From Dictyocoela muelleri (lineage: Eukaryota > Microsporidia): a stretch of DNA of 16,444 nucleotides. A program made the translations under genes and the position numbers. The stretch spans positions 1-16,444 of the forward strand of contig SDVU01000257.1 in the NCBI GenBank assembly GCA_016256075.1, given 5' to 3'. Shown piece by piece: positions 1-7,319 of the stretch. The notes beneath the pieces are model-generated. The model saw only the letters and a list, made by a program, of their open reading frames with translations. It was not told the DNA's origin and did no database searches. Within the stretch, counting starts at the first letter, position 1. Each line of letters begins with the position of its first letter.

Positions 1-2
1 AC

Positions 3-137
3 TTACAAAATAATGATATTAATGAAACCATTATACTAAGACCATTGAGTTCAGTTAAAAAGAAAACATTAAAAAAATGGAAAGTATTAAGAAAATTATT
101 GAAAGATTTGATGAATATTATGATTTATTGTTTTTAA
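3..137 (+). CDS. 3' end of an unrecognised ORF, cut by the window edge
   Basis: An open frame enters from the left edge and runs 44 codons to TAA. It reads LQNNDINETIILRPLSSVKK, then a lysine- and leucine-rich stretch ending in IYCF. The lysine-rich, mixed composition looks more coding-like than the flanking AT runs, but the piece is too short to assign to any family and its start is outside the window. It could be the C-terminus of a host gene, a transposon remnant, or a chance open frame. No homology is claimed. Confidence 0.35.
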   Translation, partial: LQNNDINETIILRPLSSVKKKTLKKWKVLRKLLKDLMNIMIYCF

Positions 138-259
138 GAGCCATTATTATGGTTTATGATTTGAGTATTTAATAAATATTTTAATTTAAAAACTTTATTA
201 TAAAAATTTTATTGATAAATCTATTTTAAAATTTATAAAAAAATCTTTTCATCGAACCT

Positions 260-291
260 AGGGGTATTTTCTTTAAATTTTCGTACACCCT
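260..291. repeat. Merlin-type terminal repeat remnant
   Basis: This 32-bp segment starts AGGGGTATTTT and ends GTACACCCT. It matches the inner part of the Merlin terminal repeats at 8420-8451 and 9347-9379, in the orientation of the right-hand one. Each of these repeats is itself an imperfect palindrome (AGGGGT ... ACCCCT), so orientation is only suggestive. No Merlin coding sequence lies next to it and the outer part of the repeat is missing. It is probably a solo end or the remnant of an internally deleted copy. Confidence 0.5.
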
Positions 292-313
292 TTTTTAGTC
301 CGAATATGACTGT

Positions 314-350
314 TTGGCCAAATCTGGGCCTTCGGCCCAGTTTGGGCCAA
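314..350. repeat. GC-rich 37-bp imperfect palindrome
   Basis: Arms beginning TTGGCC and ending GGGCCAA meet at GGGCCTTCGGCCC, a stem closed on TTC at 331-333. This is the most GC-rich spot in the first kilobase. It is followed by CCGGA and then a T run at 355-361. It could be a transposon end, a protein-binding palindrome, or an RNA hairpin with a T-run terminator. It sits 23 bp right of the Merlin-like repeat, so a transposon-related origin is plausible. Confidence 0.75.
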
Positions 351-808
351 CCGGATTTTTTTCAAAAAACCCATATGGTCAGGTAAAGGGAAAAATGTTG
401 ATTGAATGGAATACCGAACTTTTTTTTATTACATCAAAAAAATAGAAGAATGAGGACTTATTCACTCCAAAAAGAAATGCAAAAATGCCGATATATACGA
501 ATATAATAAAAAAATGTGGAGTTATATTTTGTTAGAAATGTAAATCAACATGATCGGTTTATGATTTGAGTTTTTTTATAAATGTCGAATGGTCTTTTTT
601 TAATTTATTAAGTCGCCAATTATTTTTTTCGTGATTATATTGGTTCTAAAAGGCTATATATGAACTTAAGTCGAGTCTCATAGCTATTAATATCGCAAAA
701 ATAAACTAGAGTTAGTTATAATCAAAGATTATTTGCTTAATAAAACAAAAAAGTGTGTGTAAATTGAAATATACATCGATGAAACATGTTTTAGCGCAAT
801 TAAATACA
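351..808. other. Intergenic, AT-rich, no gene seen
   Basis: No supportable gene was found. GGTTTATGATTTGAGT at 556-571 repeats 151-166 exactly, in direct orientation, so the Merlin-like end and the GC palindrome lie between two copies of a 16-bp word. Nothing else stands out. Confidence 0.6.
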
Positions 809-2111
809 GTGTCCCTTCTTTAAATCGTAAATTCTTTACCTCGGAATTTGCTCTTTTTATGTATTTTTGAATTTTTATCAAATTTATAAATAATAAAGAA
901 CATTTTTTTGTTACATTTCTATTTCTTAGAACCATAATTCGTAATTCTTTGAATCATGATTATCATAAATAATAACCCCTAAAAATTATGATTTCATTGC
1001 AGAAAAAAAGATTGACGCATGATCAAAAATTGAAAATCATGCAATTTAAATCTGTAAATCCTAAGACAAAAATAAGTTACTTGCTACACTTTTCAGAGTA
1101 CAGATGAATTCTCTAAGTGACATCTTGAAAAATAAAGGGGAATTTTCAAGAAAAGCGAAAAATGCGCGAGTAACAACTTTTATACTCGTGTATTAAATAC
1201 AAACTATACTAATGATCAGTAGGTCGTAGACAAAGTTTTTTCACTGTTCTTAATATAAATTTACAGTAAAAGCTTTAAAACTGGTGAGCTTGTAATATTT
1301 CAAAAATTTTAATGTATTTAATGGTTGGCTGCATGAATCTAAAATGAAATAGAATAACAGCAGTATGTATATAAAAAATGAGTCGGGCATAGTTGATACC
1401 GAACATATATTATTGTTTTAATATGTTCATAAGGAGAAGTATAAGTCGTTTAAGTCATAAGACGTCATAAACTGTGATGAAACAGCGTTCTTTTACAAGT
1501 GCACACTATTTAGAATACTTTGTATTTATTGAGATGAAAGGATCAGTAAAAAAATCAGCAATTATCGAGTAAATCTTTTACTATGTGTTAGTATTATAGA
1601 AAAAGCTCGATATTTTGGTAATTGGCAAATCAAAATGTCATAATGGTTTTAAAAAATCGACTTCGATATCTCAATGTTAAATAGGCCAACAACGTATATT
1701 CTTGGATGGCTGTGAAGATATTTAAAGACAAATTAGATAAGTCAAACGAAAGGAGTCTACTGCTATTAGAAAATATTGTTGGCTTTTGACAATGCACCAG
1801 TACATCTTACATGGGTTTCTTAGACAAAAACATAGAGTTTTTTACTTCCCTTCTGGTATTACATCGGTTATAAAACTATTATATCAATGAGTAATCAGTG
1901 TTTTTAAGAACATTTATAAAAGACACTTAAACAAAAAGTTTGATTTTGAAATAGAAAATTCTGATTCAGTAAGTTATTCTGAACTTAAAAAGAGATTTAA
2001 ACTTATAGATGCTCTTATGCCGATTCCAGAATCATGGAATGGTGTTACTGAAGAATTAATTATCAAATGTTACAAAAAGCCCTTGAAATATGATAATAGA
2101 TCTCGATAGAC
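809..2111 (+). mobile_element. pogo/Tigger-like DNA transposon, copy 1 (decayed)
   Basis: The coding remnant at 988-2109 identifies a pogo/Tigger element (Tc1/mariner superfamily, CENP-B-like transposase). The left end is placed at CAGTGTCCCTTCTTTAAATC (809-828), preceded by TA, the target dinucleotide of this family. This 20-bp word matches the left flank of the second pogo remnant at 14432 in about 16 positions, so it is probably the true terminal repeat. The right end is not resolved because a large palindrome starts directly after the coding remnant at 2112. An inverted sequence near 2650-2699 may be the other end, but the match is weak. Confidence 0.75.
988..2109 (+). pseudogene. pogo/Tigger-like transposase (CENP-B / DDE_1 type), broken
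   Basis: Family landmarks appear in the expected order, spread over all three frames. The N-terminal helix-turn-helix starts at ATG 988 and reads KKRLTHDQKLKIMQFKSVNP, followed by MNSLSDILKNKGEF. Next come NGWLHESK near 1323, GIVDTEHI near 1389 and NCDETAFFYKC with the first catalytic Asp (codon 1476-1478). LVIGKSKCHNGFKK follows near 1614, then FDNAPVHL with the second Asp (codon 1788-1790). The C-terminal signature SWNGVTEELIIKCYKKA lies near 2032-2083. Where the family has an Asp in QPLDQG the sequence reads KLLYQ, so the third acidic residue appears lost. There are multiple in-frame stops and several frameshifts. The start is supported by position and by CCCC eight bases upstream (976-979). 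Confidence 0.85.
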
Positions 2112-2429
2112 GGTACTAGGTCTTCAAACAGGACACCAGTAGACATCCATAATTATAGGCTTAGAAAAAAGTGAAAGCATATTTGGGCTTCTCATGACTT
2201 ACTACTATGGGTGACATATTTAATTCCTTGTGTAACTCCATAAAAACGATTATATTACATGGAGCATCTACGATGCTCCATGTAATATAATCGTTTTTAT
2301 GGAGTTACACAAGGAATGAAATATGCCACCCATAGTAGTAAGTCATGAGAAGCTCAAATATGCTTTCACTTTTTTCTAAGCTCACTTCTATGGATGTCTA
2401 CTGGTGTCCTGGTTGAAGACCTAGTACCA
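2112..2429. repeat. 318-bp near-perfect palindrome
   Basis: The left arm (2112-2268) and right arm (2272-2429) are inverted copies around a 3-base centre, TAC at 2269-2271. I count about 11 differences over roughly 158 bp, about 93% identity. About half of these cluster in one short patch near 2153-2163, matched near 2380-2389. The arm begins immediately after the last recognisable pogo transposase codons. It may therefore be an inverted duplication of the element's 3' end, or a foldback element inserted there. No coding function is seen. Confidence 0.95.
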
Positions 2430-2480
2430 GAATTTCATATCTTTAACAGGGATAATTTGATTCTAAGATTTTTTAGACTT

Positions 2481-2699
2481 ATCTCTAAAAAATTATGAAT
2501 TACCAAATATGTAAATCTTAAGGTATAATTGAAACTTTTTTATATTGTTTTCATACAAATTTTAAAACAGTTTTTCATAAAAGGTGTCTCATATTTTTAA
2601 AATATAAAGTGTTTTATAGAATATGTATAAAATAAAGAAATTTTTTTATACTTTGAGAATTCTATATTTACCAATTTATAATAATTTTTTTAGAGATAG
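2481..2699. repeat. MITE-like inverted repeat, diverged
   Basis: ATCTCTAAAAAATTAT at 2481 is answered by AATTTTTTTAGAGAT ending at 2697. The similarity continues inward for about 45 bp on each side at roughly 70% with gaps. The roughly 220-bp unit has no coding capacity. It may be a small non-autonomous element, or may include the lost right end of the neighbouring pogo-like element. AT-rich sequence makes chance pairing likelier, hence low confidence. Confidence 0.35.
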
Positions 2700-2993
2700 T
2701 GACAAAAAGCCTTGGAATCGATATTCTTGTTAAAAATATAAATTTTTATTTTTTTTATTATAAAAAACTTTTGTGGCAAGTTTTCGCGCTAAGCTCGCGC
2801 TACGTTAGGGCGATGTTATAAGAACTCGCTTAAGGCGAGTTTTCGTGCTCTATTCTTATGGTTGTTCATCGATATTTTCATTTTTATAACATAAAAGATA
2901 TGGTAAAAAAAATTGTCGTTTTTTTTCGTTTTTTTTTCGGTCTGCCATTTTTTAATCTTATTTTTGAACACGTTATTTTTTATTTCATATTTT
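2700..2993. other. Intergenic with a small GC-containing hairpin
   Basis: No gene is supported. AACTCGC TTAAG GCGAGTT at 2823-2841 is a perfect 7-bp stem with a 5-base loop, followed by TTTCG. Just upstream, TCGCGCTA occurs twice in tandem (2784-2804). The local GC content is higher than its surroundings. It might be an element end or a terminator-like hairpin, but nothing decides this. Confidence 0.5.
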
Positions 2994-3666
2994 GGTTCTC
3001 CAACGGGTGTCTATTTCGCAAGTCATATCGAGAAGAGAAACGATAATATTACAACATAAGCGAAATTTCACGGCATTTAAAAATACAGGAGACCTTTTTC
3101 ATATACTCATATTTTTATTTACAAGCTAGGAAATTCACCTTTTCCTAATTAGGAAATAAAAATATGAGTATATGAAAAAGGGCTCCAGGATTATTAAATT
3201 CCATGAAGTTTAACTTATGTTTCAATATTGTCGTTTCTCTTATCGATATGACTTTTGGGATAGACTAACCCGGGTCTTACAGTATGCTTTGTTTTTACAG
3301 AAAATCAAAAAAAAATTTGATAATTTATAGTTATTTTAATTATATTTTTGAATTTTTTTGTAAAAACCAAGTATACTGTGAGACCCGGGTTAGTCTATCA
3401 AAAATTAATATCGAGAAGAGAAACGACAATATTGAAACGTAGTAAAATTTAATGGCTTTTAATATTCCTGGAGCCCTTTTTTATATAGTCCTATTTTTAT
3501 TTCCTAATTAGGAAAAAAGACGAATTTTATAATTTGTAAATAAAAATATGAGTATATGAAAAAGGGCTCCTGCATTATTAAATGCCGTGAAATTTCGCTT
3601 ATGTTGCAATATTGTCGTTTCTCTTCTCGATATGACTTTCGGGATAGACAAACCCGTTGGAGAACC
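2994..3666. repeat. 673-bp palindrome made of three hairpins
   Basis: The outermost arms are GGTTCTCCAACGGG (from 2994) and CCCGTTGGAGAACC (ending 3666). Inside lie three consecutive hairpins: about 3003-3260, 3261-3397 and about 3398-3655. Hairpins 1 and 3 are inverted copies of each other, and each is itself an inverted repeat. A 26-bp word (core GAGAAGAGAAACGA) therefore occurs four times in alternating orientation, at 3025-3050, 3224-3249, 3408-3433 and 3608-3633. The middle hairpin has arms starting TAGACTAACCCGGGTCT. No coding function is seen. This looks like a foldback or MITE unit that was copied in inverted orientation. Confidence 0.95.
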
Positions 3667-4398
3667 CATATTTTTTACCCTTATATTGCAACCTTTATTT
3701 TTAACCCTTATTTTTAAACCTTATTTTAACCCTTATTTGTAAATTTTTTTAAACCCTCGTTTTTTAGAAATTGTATATTTGCCCTAATTTTTAATCTCGT
3801 GTTTTTTAACTTCGATTTTTTAATCTTATTTTTTAACACTTATTTTTTACTTATTATTTTTCACTCATATAATTTAAAACTAATTATTCGCTACTTATTT
3901 TCCAACCCCTTGTAAACTCTATTTTTACAACCATTTCTTTTTTAACCCTTATTTTTTAATAATTATTTTTTTACCATACCTTTTAATTCTTATTTTTTTA
4001 ACTTTTGTAAAAAATGGGTTAAAAAATATGGGTTACAGGACGTTAGCAAATAAGGATTATAAAATAAGGGTTAAAAAAATAATGATTAAAAAACAACGGT
4101 TAAAAAATAATGATTAAAAAATCAGGGTTAAAAAATAATGATTAAAAAATCAGGGTTAAAAAATAATGATTAAAAAATAAGGGTTAAAAATAGAAGTTAA
4201 AAAAATAAGTGTTAAAAAAATAAGTGTTAAAAAATAAGAGTAATAAATAAATGCTAAGAAATAAGGTTCAAAAAATAAGGATTAAAAAATAAGGATAAAA
4301 AAATTAGGATTAAAAAAAATAAGTGTAAAAAGATGAGGATTAAAGAAAAAGAGATAAAAACGAGGGTCGAAAATAAGGATTAAAAATAAAGGTTAAGA
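3667..4398. repeat. Degenerate 12-13 bp array that inverts at its middle
   Basis: From about 3667 to 4005 the strand reads degenerate units like TTTTTAACCCTTA. From about 4006 to 4398 it reads the complement, AAAAATAAGGGTTA, many times over. The switch lies near 4005-4020. The whole block can fold as one long imperfect hairpin. The units contain AACCCT/AGGGTT and so look faintly telomere-like, but they are irregular and interspersed with AT tracts. No gene is present in it. Confidence 0.85.
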
Positions 4399-4440
4399 AT
4401 TTATAGTGAAAATGATTAATCCAGGCAATTTTCGTGAATT

Positions 4441-4566
4441 ATCTATAACTCTGTAAAATTGTGTCTATAACTTTGGCAAAATGGATCTATTACTCTAGAA
4501 AAATGGTAATAAATTTGCAAAAATGAGACTATAATTTTCAAAAAAGGTCTATAACTCTTCAAAACC
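4441..4566. repeat. Degenerate tandem repeat, about 22-bp period, about 6 units
   Basis: Units anchored on CTATAACT or CTATAATT followed by an A-rich stretch recur about every 20-22 bp. The period and the CTATAA anchor match the regular 22-bp array that begins at 4575, so this is probably an older, diverged edge of the same array. Confidence 0.6.
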
Positions 4567-4574
4567 CAGAAATT

Positions 4575-4860
4575 TAAATTATACGACTATAAAAATGAAA
4601 TTATGCGACTATAAAAATGAAATTCTGCGACTATAAAAATGAAATTATACGACCATAAAAATGAAATTCTGCGACTATAAAAATTAAATTATATGACTAT
4701 AAAAATGAAATTCTACGACCATAAAAATGAAATTCAGCGACTATAAAAATGAAATTATACAACTATAAAAATGAAATTATGCAAGTATAAAAATGAAATT
4801 ATGCGATTATAAAAATTAAATTATGCGACTATATAAATTAAATTTTGCGACTATAAAAAT
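4575..4860. repeat. 22-bp tandem repeat, 13 units
   Basis: Thirteen consecutive 22-bp units (286 bp exactly) each consist of a (G/T)AAATT half and a GCGACTATAAAAAT half, with zero to four substitutions per unit and no indels. There are no unique spacers, so this is a satellite-type array and not CRISPR. It ends nine bases before the recognisable start of the truncated SINE copy C. Confidence 0.97.
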
Positions 4861-4869
4861 GAAAAGGGC

Positions 4870-5210
4870 TGTAAAAAAATTGCGTATACAGCAGGGCTTC
4901 TGGGTAGCTTGGAAAGTGACGTATTATTAGAACATTAGGTATCAAAAGTCTAAAGACTATGGTTAAAGACAACTCTTCGGGTTGTCAGCTATGAATGTTG
5001 TCAGCTATGGATGTTGTCAGCTATGGATGTTGTCAGCTATGGATGTTGTCAGCTATGGATGTTGTAAGCTATGGATGTTGTCAGCTATGGATGTTGTCAG
5101 CTATGGATGTTGTCAGCTATGGATGTTGTCAGCTATGGATGTTGTAAGTTATGGATGTTGTCAGCTATGGATGTTGTCAGCTATGGATGTTGTCAGCTAT
5201 GGATGTTGTT
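4870..5210 (+). mobile_element. SINE-like element copy C, 5'-truncated
   Basis: About 110 bp from 4870 to 4980 align with the 3' part of copy B (minus strand of 13458-13905). Shared words include GCGTATACAGC, GTGACGTATTATT, AAAAGTC and GACTATGGTT, followed by the CTC(C/T)CGGGTTG-type junction into the tail. The tRNA-like head and half the body are absent, a 5' truncation typical of LINE-driven retrotransposition. The tail has expanded to 14 units of 16 bp. The element runs in the same direction as copy A, and the two bracket the CorA gene. Confidence 0.8.
4981..5210 (+). repeat. 16-bp tandem repeat, 14 units (tail of SINE copy C)
   Basis: The unit GTTGTCAGCTATGGAT repeats 14 times from 4981 to 5204, then GTTGTT. 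Only three units vary (one GAAT, two GTAAG). Such homogeneity implies recent expansion or homogenisation. The same word occurs only about 1.5 times at the tail of copy B (13458-13482). The array leaves a long open frame, but that frame is only repeat read in three registers and is not a gene. Confidence 0.97.
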
Positions 5211-5233
5211 ATTATGCAATATATAAAAAAGTT

Positions 5234-5401
5234 GGATCACTCTCATTATTTTTCCTCAGTGCGATCAGTCCCATTTTTTCACCCTACAATTGTTAATAAT
5301 AACAAATTCAAAATTTAAAGAATTCAAAACATTTTAAAATTAAATCAATTTTTGGATAAGGTTCATTATTTCACTCATGGGAAAAATAATGGGACTGATC
5401 C
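5234..5401. repeat. MITE-like hairpin, 168 bp
   Basis: The 22-bp ends at 5234-5255 and 5380-5401 are inverted copies with about 20 of 22 matches (core GATC ... CATTATTTTTCC). A further inverted GATCAGTCCCATT word lies at 5263. The interior is AT-rich and non-coding. It sits just downstream of SINE copy C. No clear target-site duplication is seen. Confidence 0.55.
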
Positions 5402-5427
5402 CAAAATTGTATAATTTTTGATTTTAA

Positions 5428-5661
5428 ATGATTTTTATCTTTTCACGAAAAGTAAAAATATTTAATTATTTTGTAAATTTTTATCATGAAAATATATTTA
5501 ATTATACGAATAGAATAATAATGTGTGCTACTATTTACTTTACCACTCAATCACTGGCCCACTCATTAATTACAAAAAAGCCCGTATTAGCTGAAATCAC
5601 ATTTTCAAGAGAAAAAGGCTTTAAATTGATAAATATTATGAAATATGATGAACAATTTTAA
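5428..5661 (+). CDS. Small hypothetical ORF upstream of CorA (doubtful)
   Basis: A 77-codon frame from ATG 5428 to TAA. The first 30 residues are Phe/Ile/Asn-rich, as expected from random AT-rich DNA. The second half (SLITKKPVLAEITFSREKGF and onward) has a more protein-like mix of residues. No domain, signal peptide or membrane segment is convincing. It could be a small gene, a decayed fragment, or chance. It is on the same strand as CorA, ending 279 bp before its ATG. Confidence 0.25.
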   Translation: MIFIFSRKVKIFNYFVNFYHENIFNYTNRIIMCATIYFTTQSLAHSLITKKPVLAEITFSREKGFKLINIMKYDEQF

Positions 5662-5937
5662 ACTAATGGTTAATTAATTAAATTATTAATCATTGAATCT
5701 TTACAATAATCTTAAAATAATAATTAAGAGTTTTAATTAAATTTTAAAACAACTTTGAAACAACTTTAAAATAACTTTGAATAACTTTAAAGGAACTTTA
5801 AAAGACTTTTAAAACAAATTAAAAAGACTTTTAAAACATAAATTTCATCTAAATTCCTTTTTGAGAAACTGTCCAATCATTCATCGCTTATGGTACATTT
5901 ACAATTTAAAAACAAAAAATAAAAAAAAACAACCAGT
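5662..5937. other. CorA upstream region
   Basis: No gene is present. From about 5740 to 5850 there are degenerate AACAACTTTAAA / GACTTTTAAAACA repeats with a period of roughly 13-15 bp. A run of A residues precedes the CorA start. In-frame TAA near 5917 closes the CorA frame upstream. Confidence 0.6.
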
Positions 5938-5940
5938 CCC
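5938..5940 (+). promoter_or_regulatory. CCC motif directly before the CorA start codon
   Basis: AGTCCC immediately precedes ATG 5941. CCC- or GGG-like motifs within a few bases of the start codon have been described as transcription-associated signals in microsporidia. Here the motif helps both to choose the start and to suggest the lineage. It is only three bases, so chance cannot be excluded. Confidence 0.4.
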
Positions 5941-7245
5941 ATGAATGAAAAAAGAGAAATAACAGAAATATTAACAATTTATCGAAGAATGAAAAAGGGG
6001 CGAAACCAAGATTTATACCATACCCTTACAAACAGTTACGATGAAATTGGTGATGATTGGAGGTTTTATAATGATTCCAATTACAATGAAAAAATAATAA
6101 GCAATGAAAAAATAATAAGCAATGAAAAAATAATCAATAATAAAGACAATAACAACGAAAAATCATTCTCAAAATCAAACAATGAACAATTTAAATGTCA
6201 TTTATACGATTTTAGTCAGTTTAAAGTCGATGACAGCAAATTTATTTTTTATAGCAAAGAAACCAATTTAATTCAAAGCGAGGAATGGCCAACGATCGAT
6301 GAAAAAAAATATTACTGGTTGAATATATTCAATCCAACTGAATATGATCTTCAGGTGTTGCGCCAATTCTATAAAGTTCATGACATCTCTTTAAACGATA
6401 TCAGGGAAGGTAATACTGAAGAGAAAATCGAAGTGTTTCGACATTATACTTTTATCAGCACTAAGCTGTTTGAAAGTGGTTCAGAGACGACTGATATAGA
6501 TTTTAATATATTAATGTTTAAAGACTATATCATAACGACTCATGATAAGCCCTGGGCAAGTATTAGTGATATTGTTAATTTTTTGTACCTGATGTCTCAA
6601 TACACCGTAATATATCCAGATTGGGTGTTTTATTCTATAATAATTGAATTTCTACAGGATGTAAAGCACATGATGCGTGAACACCTACCAAAAATTCATC
6701 AGATACAAGAAATATCGTCAAATGCAAATCTTGAGATTGAAAAAGTTCTTCGTGATAATTTCGATTTGGTTTATCGTTTGTATGACATTAGAAGGTTCTG
6801 TAAGCCTAAGATTTCGATAATCAGTTCACTGAAAACAAAACATTGGAAGAGGATGAGGAAAAACGTCAATGATCACCTTCTTTTTGCACTTAGCGAATTT
6901 TATGACATAGATAGAGAAGCTAAAGAAGCCAACAACATTCTTGAACGATGTCAAGATTTATTTCTGGCATTAGTAAATTTAGAACACAGCAGAGAAGCTA
7001 ATGAGATGAATAAAAGTATGCACCAGTTGACAATCATAACTTTTATTTTTTTACCGGTTCAAGCAATTGCTGGGCTTTGGGGGATGAATATAATGGTACC
7101 TTTTCAGAAAGAAGAAAATCTTTTCTACTTTTGGTTTTTAACTTTGATAAGCCCGTTTCTTGGATGTATTTATTTTATAATCCCTAAAATTAAGAATAAA
7201 TTTTGCAAAAAAAGTGGTACTAGAGGTCCTAAAATAAAAGCTTGA
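5941..7245 (+). CDS. CorA-family magnesium transporter (Alr/Mnr2-like)
   Basis: An intronless, uninterrupted 434-residue protein, the one clearly intact host gene here. CorA proteins form pentameric membrane channels that carry Mg2+ and related divalent cations. The signature GMN is at residues 381-383 (LWGMNI), at the end of transmembrane helix 1 (about 362-384). Helix 2 is about 394-415, with a short loop (MVPFQKEEN) between them and a Lys-rich tail. The large N-terminal soluble domain includes DISLNDIREGNTEEKIEVF, which resembles the fungal Alr/Mnr2 region (...DI...ETREKVE.F). The helical stretch about 235-355 would be the long stalk. An Asn/Glu/Lys-rich low-complexity segment near residues 48-75 holds NEKIIS three times in a row (an 18-bp DNA repeat). 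The start is the first ATG after an in-frame TAA, with CCC adjacent. Which membrane it serves cannot be told from the sequence. Confidence 0.93.
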   Translation: MNEKREITEILTIYRRMKKGRNQDLYHTLTNSYDEIGDDWRFYNDSNYNEKIISNEKIISNEKIINNKDNNNEKSFSKSNNEQFKCHLYDFSQFKVDDSKFIFYSKETNLIQSEEWPTIDEKKYYWLNIFNPTEYDLQVLRQFYKVHDISLNDIREGNTEEKIEVFRHYTFISTKLFESGSETTDIDFNILMFKDYIITTHDKPWASISDIVNFLYLMSQYTVIYPDWVFYSIIIEFLQDVKHMMREHLPKIHQIQEISSNANLEIEKVLRDNFDLVYRLYDIRRFCKPKISIISSLKTKHWKRMRKNVNDHLLFALSEFYDIDREAKEANNILERCQDLFLALVNLEHSREANEMNKSMHQLTIITFIFLPVQAIAGLWGMNIMVPFQKEENLFYFWFLTLISPFLGCIYFIIPKIKNKFCKKSGTRGPKIKA

Positions 7246-7319
7246 AAGGTGTTTTTTATTTTTAAAAATTTTTATGAAATTTGTTTAAAAGTTTATTTAA
7301 TCTTTAATTAAGTTAGATT

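Noticed and set aside
729-935. A minus-strand open frame of 68 codons
   Set aside because: It overlaps the left end of pogo-like copy 1 and has the composition expected of random AT-rich sequence.
2823-2841. A bacterial-style intrinsic terminator
   Set aside because: The hairpin is clear, but the context is eukaryotic and no gene ends upstream of it.
2858-3046. A 62-codon Phe-rich open frame
   Set aside because: Very low complexity, and it overlaps the arm of the 673-bp palindrome. No protein features are present.
3667-4398. A true telomere or subtelomeric array
   Set aside because: Units are irregular and AT-padded, the array is internal, and it reverses orientation. It is kept only as a hypothesis to test.
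4575-5210. Possible CRISPR array
   Set aside because: The repeats are directly contiguous with no unique spacers, no cas genes are present, and the setting is eukaryotic.
4982-5296. A 104-codon open frame on the plus strand
   Set aside because: It is the 16-bp array read through in three registers (repeating SAMDVVSYGCCQLWML). It starts at TTG and has no other protein-like sequence.
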